From JAGNZR01 sp051648485 (GTDB lineage Bacteria > Fusobacteriota > Fusobacteriia > Fusobacteriales > Fusobacteriaceae): DNA of 8,708 nt. Both the position numbers and the translations under genes were made by a program. The stretch covers positions 1 to 8,708 of the forward strand of contig JBOFFH010000116.1 of assembly GCA_051648485.1 (NCBI GenBank). The letters run 5' to 3'. The notes under the pieces were generated by a model. That model was given only the letters and a program-made list of their open reading frames with translations. It did no database searches and was not told the origin of the DNA. Below, one piece after another: positions 1 through 7,458 of the stretch (the first letter of the stretch is position 1; each line of letters begins with the position of its first letter).

Positions 1-1232
1 ATGGAGATAGAAAACCTTCTCCTAAAATGCAAGAAGTTAAAGGGTTATTTAGTGACTATAAAATATTCCCTAATAAAAATAGTGTAGTGATAAAAAATAG
101 AAGTTTATTTACAGACATAAACAGTTATAATACAATATACAGAGTATTAAAAGATGGAATAGAAATTTTTAATAAAACAACAGTTCTAAATTTAAAACCA
201 CTGAATGATGGTGAATTCAAATTAGAAATACCAGAATTCAAAATGTCAGGAGAGTACCTTGTGGAAGTTACTTTAAATTTAAAAGAATCTAGAAACTATG
301 CTTTAATGGGACATGAAGTTGCCTTTGGACAATATATTTATAAAATAGAAGAAATTACAAAAACTCTTGAAAATAAAGATTTTAAAGTTGAAGATTGTGA
401 TGTAAATATAGGTGTAAAAGGAGAGGGATTCCACCATATTTTCTCTAAAGGGTACGGATCTATAATCTCTATGAGATATTTAGAAAAAGAGTATATCAAA
501 GCACCTATTATGCCTAATTTTTGGAGAGCTTTAACTGATAATGATAAGGGAAATAAACTAGGCTACAGAGCTGCTCAGTGGAAAATAGCTTCTCTTTATG
601 CAAAGCACTCTAGTGTAACTTTAGAAGAAGCAGAAAATAAAGCTTTAGTAACTTATGTCTATGACCTACCAACAGTTCCAGCTTCTCAATGTACTGTGGA
701 GTATGCGGTTGAATGTACTGGAAAAATAGTGGTAACGATGAAATATAGTGGTTATGAAGGATTGGCAGAGATGCCGGTTTATGGAACTACTTTTAAAATT
801 CCTATGGAATACAATCAAATAGAGTTCTATGGAAATGGACCAGAAGAAAGTTATATAGATAGAAAGCACGGAGCTAAATTAGGAACTTTTAAAAGAGATG
901 TAAAAGATGAGTTGAGCCAATATGTAATTCCTCAAGAATGTGGAAATCATACAGATGTAAGATGGTTTACAATAACTGATAAAAGCGGAATGGGATTAAA
1001 AATAACTTCTGAAAATATGGAGTTCAGTGCACTGCCTTATACAGCTCATGAACTAGAAAGTGCATACCATCATGCAGATCTTCCAAAAGTTAATTATACA
1101 GTATTGAATATAAACAAGATTCAAATGGGTGTAGGAGGAGATGACTCTTGGGGTGCTACAACTCACGAAGAGTATCTGATAAATTCAGAAAAAGCCTTGG
1201 AGTTTAGCTACACAATAGAACCAAAACTATAA
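1..1232 (+). CDS. lacZ: Beta-galactosidase (GH2, LacZ type), C-terminal part, 5' truncated
   Basis: Hydrolyses terminal beta-galactosides such as lactose to galactose and glucose, probably in the cytoplasm. The frame is open from base 3 (first whole codon Gly) with no stop before the window edge. The ATG at 27 is an internal Met within a conserved stretch, DRKPSPKMQEVK, that follows the TIM barrel in LacZ proteins, so it is not the true start. About 409 residues are present, roughly the last 40% of a family of about 1000. They cover the linker beta-sandwich and the C-terminal Bgal small-chain domain. Landmarks are FWRALTDNDKG (start of the last domain), YGNGPEESYIDR, and GVGGDDSWGA near the end, whose Trp (codon 1149-1151) aligns with substrate-contacting Trp999 of E. 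coli LacZ. The two catalytic glutamates lie upstream of the window. galT starts 28 bases downstream, so the genes are probably co-transcribed. The family call is secure; exact substrate is inferred from the neighbours. Confidence 0.93.
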   Translation, partial: GDRKPSPKMQEVKGLFSDYKIFPNKNSVVIKNRSLFTDINSYNTIYRVLKDGIEIFNKTTVLNLKPLNDGEFKLEIPEFKMSGEYLVEVTLNLKESRNYALMGHEVAFGQYIYKIEEITKTLENKDFKVEDCDVNIGVKGEGFHHIFSKGYGSIISMRYLEKEYIKAPIMPNFWRALTDNDKGNKLGYRAAQWKIASLYAKHSSVTLEEAENKALVTYVYDLPTVPASQCTVEYAVECTGKIVVTMKYSGYEGLAEMPVYGTTFKIPMEYNQIEFYGNGPEESYIDRKHGAKLGTFKRDVKDELSQYVIPQECGNHTDVRWFTITDKSGMGLKITSENMEFSALPYTAHELESAYHHADLPKVNYTVLNINKIQMGVGGDDSWGATTHEEYLINSEKALEFSYTIEPKL

Positions 1233-1248
1233 TGAATTAATATGTACT

Positions 1249-1254
1249 GAGGAG
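1249..1254 (+). promoter_or_regulatory. Ribosome binding site of galT
   Basis: GAGGAG lies 6 bases before the ATG at 1261 in the short lacZ-galT gap (1233-1260). No hairpin or promoter is visible in this gap, which supports read-through from lacZ. Confidence 0.75.
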
Positions 1255-1260
1255 AAGGAT

Positions 1261-2787
1261 ATGACAACTATATATTCAGCAATTACAGCAGTTTTAAACT
1301 ACGGAATAGAGAATAAATTAATAGGGAAATACGATAGAATAGTGGCTCAAAATGGCATTTTAAAATCTTTGAAAATGGATAGTTTTTCTGAAGAAGAGTC
1401 AGTTTTAAAACCTGAAATACAGATTCATGAAATATTAGATTTTATAACTAACTGGGCAGTTGAAAAAGAGATAATTTCAGATAGTTTAATAGATAGAGAG
1501 CTTTTAGATACAGAAATAATGGGACATATAACACCTTCACCATCTGTTGTAATAAATAAATTTATGAAAAAACATGAAACTTCTCCAGCAATTGCAGCTA
1601 AAGAGTATTACAATTTTTCTAAACAAACTAACTACATAAGAATGGATAGAATAAATAAAAATATGCACTGGTATTCAAACACTGAATATGGAGATTTAGA
1701 GATCACAATAAATCTTTCAAAACCAGAAAAAGATCCTAAAGATATAATAAGAGAGAGAAGTATGCCAGCATCTTCTTATCCGAAATGTCTACTTTGCTAT
1801 GAAAATGTAGGATATGCAGGAAGAGTTAATCATCCAGCTAGACAAAATCATAGAATAATACCAGTAACTTTAACAAAAGAAGAATGGTTTTTGCAATACT
1901 CTCCATATGTTTACTACAACGAACATGCAATACTTTTTTGTGGTGAGCACAGACCAATGAAAATAGAGAAAAAAAGTTTTGAAAGACTCGTAGAATTTGT
2001 AGATTTTTTACCTAATTACTTTATAGGTTCTAATGCAGATCTTCCAATAGTTGGAGGTTCAATCTTGAGTCATGATCACTTCCAAGGAGGAAATCATGAT
2101 TTCCCAATGGCTAAATCAGAATTGGAAAAAGAGTTTAAACTACAAAATTATCCAGATATAAAATGTGGAATAGTAAAGTGGCCTATGTCAGTTGTAAGAA
2201 TTAGTGGAAAAAATAGAGATGAAATAGTAGAGGCTAGTGAAAAGATTTTGAATGCTTGGAAAAATTACAGTGACTATGAATTAGAGATTCATAGTTTTAC
2301 AGAATCTACACCACACAATACAGTAACACCAATAGCTCGTATGATTGATGGAAAGTATGAGATGGATTTGGTTTTAAGAAACAATAGAACAAGTGATGAG
2401 CATCCAATGGGAATTTTCCATCCTCACAGTGAAGTTCACCATATTAAAAAGGAAAACATTGGTCTTATCGAAGTTATGGGGTTAGCTGTTCTTCCTGGAA
2501 GATTAAAAGATGAGATGAGAGCTTTAATTTCATCTTTAAAATGTGAGAACTCATTGGAAATAATAGAAAAAAATCCAGAGTTGAATAAACATTTAAATTG
2601 GATTAAAGAGATTTTAGCTAAATATGAAAATGTAAAAACTAAAAGTGAAAAAGAGATCGAAGAAATATTAAAATCTGAAATAGGAAATAGATTTTCAACT
2701 GTTTTAGAGCATGCAGGAGTATATAAAAGAGATGAAAAAGGTGTAGCGGGATTCAACAAATTTATGAATTCATTACGTTCAATTTAG
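1261..2787 (+). CDS. galT: UDP-glucose--hexose-1-phosphate uridylyltransferase, class II (GalT)
   Basis: Leloir pathway enzyme: transfers UMP from UDP-glucose to galactose-1-phosphate, giving UDP-galactose and glucose-1-phosphate. The 508-residue length fits the class II (Firmicutes-type) family, which is longer than the roughly 350-residue E. coli-type enzyme. Visible signatures are CLLCYENVGYAGR (C176, C179), GGSILSHDHFQGG with H271-D-H273-F-Q275, TPHNTVTPIAR around 351-360, and FHPHSEVHHIKKENIGLIEV from 386. By analogy with the HPHxQ motif of class I enzymes, H273 is the likely uridylylated nucleophile; this is inference from the motif. The ATG at 1261 has a GAGGAG site 6 bases upstream and is the natural start. 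The gene sits between lacZ and galK, and its TAG stop overlaps the galK ribosome site. No frameshift or truncation is seen. Confidence 0.96.
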   Translation: MTTIYSAITAVLNYGIENKLIGKYDRIVAQNGILKSLKMDSFSEEESVLKPEIQIHEILDFITNWAVEKEIISDSLIDRELLDTEIMGHITPSPSVVINKFMKKHETSPAIAAKEYYNFSKQTNYIRMDRINKNMHWYSNTEYGDLEITINLSKPEKDPKDIIRERSMPASSYPKCLLCYENVGYAGRVNHPARQNHRIIPVTLTKEEWFLQYSPYVYYNEHAILFCGEHRPMKIEKKSFERLVEFVDFLPNYFIGSNADLPIVGGSILSHDHFQGGNHDFPMAKSELEKEFKLQNYPDIKCGIVKWPMSVVRISGKNRDEIVEASEKILNAWKNYSDYELEIHSFTESTPHNTVTPIARMIDGKYEMDLVLRNNRTSDEHPMGIFHPHSEVHHIKKENIGLIEVMGLAVLPGRLKDEMRALISSLKCENSLEIIEKNPELNKHLNWIKEILAKYENVKTKSEKEIEEILKSEIGNRFSTVLEHAGVYKRDEKGVAGFNKFMNSLRSI

Positions 2788-2791
2788 GAGG
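2786..2791 (+). promoter_or_regulatory. Ribosome binding site of galK overlapping the galT stop
   Basis: AGGAGG begins inside the TAG stop of galT (2785-2787) and lies 5 bases before the galK ATG at 2797. A ribosome terminating on galT therefore covers the galK site, a layout that favours translational coupling and balanced GalT and GalK synthesis. Confidence 0.8.
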
Positions 2792-2796
2792 ATATT

Positions 2797-3966
2797 ATGA
2801 AAGAAAAATTATTTAACAGCTTTAATAAAATTTTAGGAAACCAATCAAAAAATCTTGAGTTATTCTTTTCTCCAGGTAGAGTAAACTTGATAGGAGAACA
2901 TATAGATTATAACGGGGGATATGTTTTTCCTTGTGCACTAGATTTTGGAACTTATGCAGTAGTGGCAAAAAGAGAGGATAGAAAATTTAGAATGTATTCT
3001 ATGAACTTTGAAAAAGTAGGAATAGTTGAGTTCGACTTGGATTTGTTAGAAAACAATCCTACTCACAACTGGGTTAACTATCCTAAAGGTGTTTTAAAAA
3101 TGCTTTTGGACATGGGATATAAAATTGAAACAGGACTGGATATTCTTGTCTTTGGAAATATACCAAATGGAGCAGGACTATCTTCTTCAGCATCTCTTGA
3201 AGTTCTTATGGGAACTATATTGAGAGATGAGTTCAATTTAAAAATAGATATGATAGAGATAGTAAAACTTTCTCAAAAAGCTGAAAATCAATTTATAGGT
3301 GTAAATTGTGGAATCATGGATCAGTTTGCAGTTGGAATGGGAAAAAAAGACAACGCAATACTTTTAAACTGTGATACTTTAGAGTACAAATATGCACCAT
3401 TAGTTTTAGAGGGAGCTTCAATAGTTATTTCTAATACAAACAAGCAAAGAGGATTGGCTGATTCTAAATACAATGAGCGTAGAACTTCTTGTGAGGATGC
3501 AGTGTCAGATCTTCAAGAGGCTGGAGTAGAAATAAAATATCTTTGTGAATTGGATATAAAACAATTTGACAAAGTTAAAGATAAAATAAAATCAGAAGAA
3601 AGTTTAACGAGAGCTCGTCATGCTGTAACAGAAAATGTGAGAGTTTTAGATGCTGTGAAAAAATTAAATGCTGGAGATTTGGCTGGATTTGGAAAGCTTA
3701 TGAATGAGTCTCATGTCTCTTTAAAAAATGATTATGAAGTAACAGGAATAGAACTAGATTCACTTGTAGAAGCTTCTTGGCAAGCACCAGGAGTTATAGG
3801 AGCACGTATGACAGGAGCTGGATTTGGTGGATGTACAGTGGCTCTTGTAAAAGATGAGTGCATAGATGAGTTTATCGAATATGTAGGAAAAAAATATACA
3901 GAAGCTACAAAGCTTAAAGCTCATTTTTATGTGGCTAAAGTTGGAGATGGAGCAAGAAAATTATAA
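2797..3966 (+). CDS. galK: Galactokinase (GalK)
   Basis: Phosphorylates alpha-D-galactose with ATP to galactose-1-phosphate, the GalT substrate; cytosolic GHMP-family kinase. The 389-residue length is usual for the family. All three GHMP motifs are present: the galactokinase signature GRVNLIGEHIDYNGG (residues 27-41, with R28, E34, H35 and D37), the phosphate-binding loop PNGAGLSSSAS (123-133), and GARMTGAGFGG (335-345). D175 in CGIMDQFAVG matches the catalytic Asp174 of E. coli GalK. The complete sugar-recognition motif 1 favours galactose over other GHMP substrates. Only 9 bases separate it from galT, and it is the last gene of the cluster, followed within about 12 bases by a terminator hairpin. 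No missing key residues or frame damage. Confidence 0.97.
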   Translation: MKEKLFNSFNKILGNQSKNLELFFSPGRVNLIGEHIDYNGGYVFPCALDFGTYAVVAKREDRKFRMYSMNFEKVGIVEFDLDLLENNPTHNWVNYPKGVLKMLLDMGYKIETGLDILVFGNIPNGAGLSSSASLEVLMGTILRDEFNLKIDMIEIVKLSQKAENQFIGVNCGIMDQFAVGMGKKDNAILLNCDTLEYKYAPLVLEGASIVISNTNKQRGLADSKYNERRTSCEDAVSDLQEAGVEIKYLCELDIKQFDKVKDKIKSEESLTRARHAVTENVRVLDAVKKLNAGDLAGFGKLMNESHVSLKNDYEVTGIELDSLVEASWQAPGVIGARMTGAGFGGCTVALVKDECIDEFIEYVGKKYTEATKLKAHFYVAKVGDGARKL

Positions 3967-3977
3967 TAAAAAAAAGT

Positions 3978-4010
3978 AAACGTCAGGAAACAAAAATCCT
4001 GGCGTTTTTT
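3978..4010 (+). terminator. Rho-independent terminator after galK
   Basis: The arms AACGTCAGGA (3979-3988) and TCCTGGCGTT (3997-4006) pair over 10 bp with a single G-U wobble around an 8-base A-rich loop. A run of T (4005-4010) follows, and A3978 with T4007 can extend the stem. It starts 12 bases after the galK stop and should end the lacZ-galT-galK transcript. An A8 run just upstream (3968-3975) would give a U-tract for the opposite strand too, but no minus-strand gene is seen. Confidence 0.9.
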
Positions 4011-4013
4011 ATG

Positions 4014-4042
4014 TTGTTCCATTTCAAAAAAAATGTTATAAT
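4014..4042 (+). promoter_or_regulatory. Predicted sigma-70/sigma-A promoter for the pyrophosphatase operon
   Basis: A perfect TATAAT (4037-4042) is preceded by TGT, giving an extended -10 TGTTATAAT from 4034. A weak -35 box TTGTTC (4014-4019) lies exactly 17 bases upstream. Transcription would begin near 4049, leaving a leader of about 30 bases before the ATG at 4081. The -35 box starts 3 bases after the terminator T-tract, so the two transcription units meet with almost no gap. No operator or riboswitch-like structure is visible in the leader. Confidence 0.75.
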
Positions 4043-4066
4043 ATCTAGTAATAAAATAATACACTT

Positions 4067-4077
4067 AGGAGGAGGAG
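4067..4077 (+). promoter_or_regulatory. Strong ribosome binding site of the pyrophosphatase gene
   Basis: The tandem purine block AGGAGGAGGAG offers two overlapping AGGAGG cores (4067-4072 and 4070-4075) before the ATG at 4081. This suggests efficient translation and fixes the start codon. Confidence 0.8.
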
Positions 4078-4080
4078 AGA

Positions 4081-5700
4081 ATGGATCATATATTAGCTTT
4101 TGGACATAAAAACCCAGATACTGATTCAATTTGTTCAGCAATAGCTTTTTCAGCTTTAAAAATATTTCAAGGGGAAGCAACTAAACCATATAGGTTAGGG
4201 GAAGTTTCTAAAGAAACTAAATTTATTTTAGAAAAATTTAGAGCTCCACTTCCTGCGCTTTTAAAAACAGTAAGTGCCCAAATTTCAGATTTGACAAGAG
4301 TTGAGAAAAAAACAATCGATCAACATAACTCTTTGAAAGAAGCTTTGGATATAATGACAGAAGAAAATATTTCGAGTCTTCCAGTAGTGGATAAAAAAAG
4401 ACATCTAAAAGGTATGATACATATTTCAGATATAGCTAATACATATTTAAATTTAGATCATGAAGACCTATTTTCAAAATACGGTACAACCTATGAAAAT
4501 CTAAAATCAGTAATAAATGGAATAGTAATAAGTGGTAAATATCCAAAAGGTCCAATAACAGGAACTTTAAAAGCGGTATCTGAGATTGCAAATATAGTTA
4601 AGGGTGATATAGTTGTAACGACTAGTATGGTTGATTCAATAGATCGTTCTATTCAAGCAGGAGCTTCTGTGATAATAGTTTGTTGTGAAGCTTCAGACTT
4701 TATAAGTCCACGCACAGGAAGTGATTGTGCAATAGTTCGTGTGCATTCACCACTATTTAAAACAATAAGACTTATAAGTCAGTCTATTTCTATAAACTCT
4801 ATTATGAGAACTAGTAATTTTTATAGTTTTAAAACAGATGATTTTTTACACGAAATAAAAGATACAATGAAAGAAAGTAACCAATCTAATTTTCCAGTAG
4901 TTGACAAAAACGGAGAAGTTTATGGAACTATTCGTACAAAAAATTTAATCAATTTTACAAGAAAAAAAATAGTTCTTTTAGATCACAATGAAAAATCTCA
5001 ATCTGTAGACGGAATTTCAGATGCTAGAATAGTTCAAGTTGTAGATCATCATAAATTTGGAAATTTTGAAACTAATGAACCTGTTAAAATATATGCTGAA
5101 ACGGTTGGTTGTACTTGTACATTAATCTATGATTTATATAAAGAAGCTAAAATAGTTCCAGAAAAAAAAGTGGCTGGACTGATGTTAAGTGCAATTTTAT
5201 CTGATACGTTACTTTTTAAATCTCCAACATGTACTGAAAAAGATAAATTGGCTGCACAAGAACTTTCAGTTATAGCTGAAATAAATGATTGTGAAAAATA
5301 TGGAATGGAAATGCTAATAGCAGGAACTTCACTAGAAGATATGAGTGCTAGCGAGATACTACATGCCGATATGAAAGAATTCAGTATGAATGGTTATAAT
5401 ATAGCTATTGCTCAAGTTAACACTGTAGATATAGAAGGAGTTTTAAAAAGAAAAGAAGAAATTCAAATTGAGATGAAAAAAGAATTAGAAGAACAAAAAT
5501 ATTCTTTATCTATTTTAGTTATAACAGATATTGTAAATTCAGGTTCTTTAGCCATAGTTATAGGAGAATTTCCAGAAATAGTTGAAAGAGCTTTCAATGT
5601 AAAAGTTGAAAACAATTCATCTTGGCTAGAAGGTGTTGTTTCTCGTAAAAAACAAATAGTTCCATTTTTAATGGCAGCAACTCAAAGTATGGAAGATTAA
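4081..5700 (+). CDS. Family II (Mn-dependent) inorganic pyrophosphatase with CBS-DRTGG-CBS regulatory insert
   Basis: Hydrolyses pyrophosphate to phosphate, pulling biosynthetic reactions forward; cytosolic DHH-family metalloenzyme. The N-terminal metal motif GHKNPDTDS has H9, D13 and D15, at the same numbers as in B. subtilis PpaC. The catalytic part resumes after the insert with LDHNE (D301, H302), VVDHH (D322, H323, H324) and SDT (D375), and ends in a DHHA2 domain with the substrate-binding SRKKQ (521-525). The insert holds a first CBS domain (about 66-123), a DRTGG-type domain (about 141-240) and a second CBS domain (about 243-297). This explains 539 residues against about 310 for the plain enzyme. 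Characterised CBS-PPases of this layout, such as that of Clostridium perfringens, are inhibited by AMP or ADP and activated by diadenosine polyphosphates; the same control is inferred here. The gene has its own promoter and leads into ygiQ. Confidence 0.95.
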   Translation: MDHILAFGHKNPDTDSICSAIAFSALKIFQGEATKPYRLGEVSKETKFILEKFRAPLPALLKTVSAQISDLTRVEKKTIDQHNSLKEALDIMTEENISSLPVVDKKRHLKGMIHISDIANTYLNLDHEDLFSKYGTTYENLKSVINGIVISGKYPKGPITGTLKAVSEIANIVKGDIVVTTSMVDSIDRSIQAGASVIIVCCEASDFISPRTGSDCAIVRVHSPLFKTIRLISQSISINSIMRTSNFYSFKTDDFLHEIKDTMKESNQSNFPVVDKNGEVYGTIRTKNLINFTRKKIVLLDHNEKSQSVDGISDARIVQVVDHHKFGNFETNEPVKIYAETVGCTCTLIYDLYKEAKIVPEKKVAGLMLSAILSDTLLFKSPTCTEKDKLAAQELSVIAEINDCEKYGMEMLIAGTSLEDMSASEILHADMKEFSMNGYNIAIAQVNTVDIEGVLKRKEEIQIEMKKELEEQKYSLSILVITDIVNSGSLAIVIGEFPEIVERAFNVKVENNSSWLEGVVSRKKQIVPFLMAATQSMED

Positions 5701-5729
5701 TAACCAAATAAAGGAAAACGGTGATATAA

Positions 5730-7454
5730 ATGTTTTTACCAACTACAATGGAAGAGGTAAAAAAATTAGGTTGGGATAAGTTGGATATAATACTGGTATC
5801 AGGTGATACCTATATAGATTCATCTTACAATGGAATGGCAGTAATAGGAAAATGGCTCAGTAAACATGGTTTTAAAGTGGGAGTAATAACTCAGCCAAAC
5901 ATTGAAAATGAATTGGATATAACTAGACTTGGAGAACCTAAACTTTTTTGGGGAGTTTCATCTGGTTGTGTGGATTCTATGGTAGCTAATTACACAGCTA
6001 CGAAAAAAAAGCGTCAAAAAGATGATTTTACTCCAGGTGGAGAAAATAATCGTCGTCCAGACAGGGCTACAATGGTTTATACTAATCTTATAAAAAGATA
6101 TTTTAAAAACTCTGGAATTCCTGTAGTGATAGGTGGAATAGAAGCAAGTTTGAGAAGAGTTGTGCACTATGATTTTTGGAGTAACTCTCTTCGTCGTTCT
6201 ATTTTGTTTGATAGTAAAGCAGATATACTTTCTTATGGAATGGGTGAAAAATCTATGCTCCAACTTTCTGAAGCTTTGAGAAATGGTGAAGAGTGGAGAA
6301 ATATCAGAGGTTTAGCTTATATTTCTAAAGAGAAAAAAGCTGACTATTTAGACATTCCATCATTTGAGCTTTGTAAAGAAAATAAAGATGAGTTTGTAAA
6401 AGCTTTTGAACTATTTTATCTAAACTGCGATCCGATAACAGCTAAGGGATTGAATCAGCAGCATGGAGATAGATATTATATTCAAAATCCTCCTGGAGAA
6501 TTCTTTAGTGAAAAAGAGATGGATGAAATCTATGGCATGGAGTTTGAAAGAGCTGTCCATCCTTATTATGCTAAAGATGGAGAAGTAAGGGCTTTAGAAA
6601 CTATAAAAACTTCAGTAACAACTCACAGAGGTTGCTATGGAGAGTGTAATTTCTGTGCAATAGCAGTTCATCAAGGAAGAACAGTAACTTCTAGAAGTGA
6701 AAGCTCTATAATTGATGAAGTGAATGGTATAGTGAAAACTAAAGGTTTTAAAGGCTATATATCAGATGTTGGTGGCCCTACTGCCAATATGTATGGAATA
6801 GAGTGCAAGAAAAAAATAACTAAAGGTGCTTGTCCAAATAAGCGTTGCTTGTATCCTGCATCTTGTGATGTACTTCCACTGAATCATGACAAACAAATAA
6901 AACTTCTTAGAAAACTGAGAAATATAGAAGGTATAAAAAAAATATTTATAGCTTCAGGAATTCGTTATGATTTAATACTAGATGATCAAAAATGTGGTAC
7001 AATATACCTAGAGGACCTTATAAAAGAACATGTATCTGGACAGATGAAAATTGCCCCAGAACATACAGAAAATAAAATTCTGAATCTTATGGGAAAAAGA
7101 GGAAAAGATTATTTAACAGAGTTTAAAAATCGTTTTTATGAAATAAATAAAAAACTGGATAAAAAGCAATTTTTAACGTATTATCTAATTGCAGCTCATC
7201 CAGGATGTGATGACAAAGAGATGAATAACCTAAAAAGATTTGCATCTCAAGAGCTGAGACTAAATCCTGAACAGGTTCAAATCTTCACTCCAACACCTTC
7301 AACTTATTCTACTTTGATGTATTATACAGAAGTAGATCCTTTTACAGGAAAAAAGCTTTTTGTAGAGAAAGATACAAATAGAAAGCAAAAGCAAAAAGAT
7401 GTTATAGTGGATAAAGATAGAGATAGTAAAATAAAAAAAACATATAGGAGGTAA
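5730..7454 (+). CDS. ygiQ: YgiQ-family radical SAM protein (UPF0313)
   Basis: Predicted radical S-adenosylmethionine enzyme of the YgiQ family; to my knowledge its substrate is unknown. The N-terminus (FLPTTMEEVKKLGW, then DIILVSGDTYID) matches the family's N-terminal domain and supports the ATG at 5730, with GGTGAT 4 bases upstream as a modest ribosome site. The radical SAM cluster motif CYGECNFC has C302, C306 and C309, which would bind the [4Fe-4S] cluster. A further family-type cysteine group follows: C368, C373 and C379 in CPNKRCLYPASC. Later stretches KIAPEHTENK and QVQIFTPTPSTYS are typical of the family. At 574 residues it is shorter than E. coli YgiQ (over 700): it stops soon after the MYYTEVDPF region with a Lys/Arg-rich tail instead of the usual C-terminal extension. 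The pyrophosphatase gene ends 29 bases upstream with no terminator between, and der follows almost at once. Confidence 0.94.
   Translation: MFLPTTMEEVKKLGWDKLDIILVSGDTYIDSSYNGMAVIGKWLSKHGFKVGVITQPNIENELDITRLGEPKLFWGVSSGCVDSMVANYTATKKKRQKDDFTPGGENNRRPDRATMVYTNLIKRYFKNSGIPVVIGGIEASLRRVVHYDFWSNSLRRSILFDSKADILSYGMGEKSMLQLSEALRNGEEWRNIRGLAYISKEKKADYLDIPSFELCKENKDEFVKAFELFYLNCDPITAKGLNQQHGDRYYIQNPPGEFFSEKEMDEIYGMEFERAVHPYYAKDGEVRALETIKTSVTTHRGCYGECNFCAIAVHQGRTVTSRSESSIIDEVNGIVKTKGFKGYISDVGGPTANMYGIECKKKITKGACPNKRCLYPASCDVLPLNHDKQIKLLRKLRNIEGIKKIFIASGIRYDLILDDQKCGTIYLEDLIKEHVSGQMKIAPEHTENKILNLMGKRGKDYLTEFKNRFYEINKKLDKKQFLTYYLIAAHPGCDDKEMNNLKRFASQELRLNPEQVQIFTPTPSTYSTLMYYTEVDPFTGKKLFVEKDTNRKQKQKDVIVDKDRDSKIKKTYRR
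7446..7451 (+). promoter_or_regulatory. Ribosome binding site of der inside the end of ygiQ
   Basis: AGGAGG forms the last two sense codons (Arg-Arg) of ygiQ, just before its TAA (7452-7454), and lies 7 bases before the TTG at 7459. This ideal spacing decides the non-ATG start of der and suggests translational coupling to ygiQ. Confidence 0.85.
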
Positions 7455-7458
7455 TAAT

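Noticed and set aside
27..29. ATG as a possible start of a small independent beta-galactosidase subunit, as in two-subunit LacL/LacM enzymes.
   Set aside because: The frame is open upstream to base 3 with residues DRKPSP that belong to the same conserved LacZ segment, and no ribosome site precedes the ATG. LacM-type small subunits start much later in the protein.
2436..2759. Minus-strand open frame of 107 codons within galT.
   Set aside because: It lies wholly inside a well-supported gene, has a Phe/Ser-rich composition typical of the reverse complement of AT-rich coding DNA, and shows no motif or own signals.
4043..4080. Possible riboswitch or attenuator in the pyrophosphatase leader.
   Set aside because: The predicted leader is only about 30 bases and shows no stable stem or terminator-like structure.
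3983..4180. Minus-strand frame of 65 codons across the galK-pyrophosphatase intergenic region.
   Set aside because: It runs through the pyrophosphatase N-terminus, promoter and terminator; its product is low-complexity Leu/Ile/Lys and no promoter or ribosome site is apparent.
5701..5729. Possible terminator or promoter between the pyrophosphatase gene and ygiQ.
   Set aside because: The 29-base gap has no inverted repeat, no T-tract and no -10/-35 pair; co-transcription is simpler.
5958..6263. Minus-strand frame of 101 codons inside ygiQ.
   Set aside because: Shadow of a conserved radical SAM gene; no recognisable motif.
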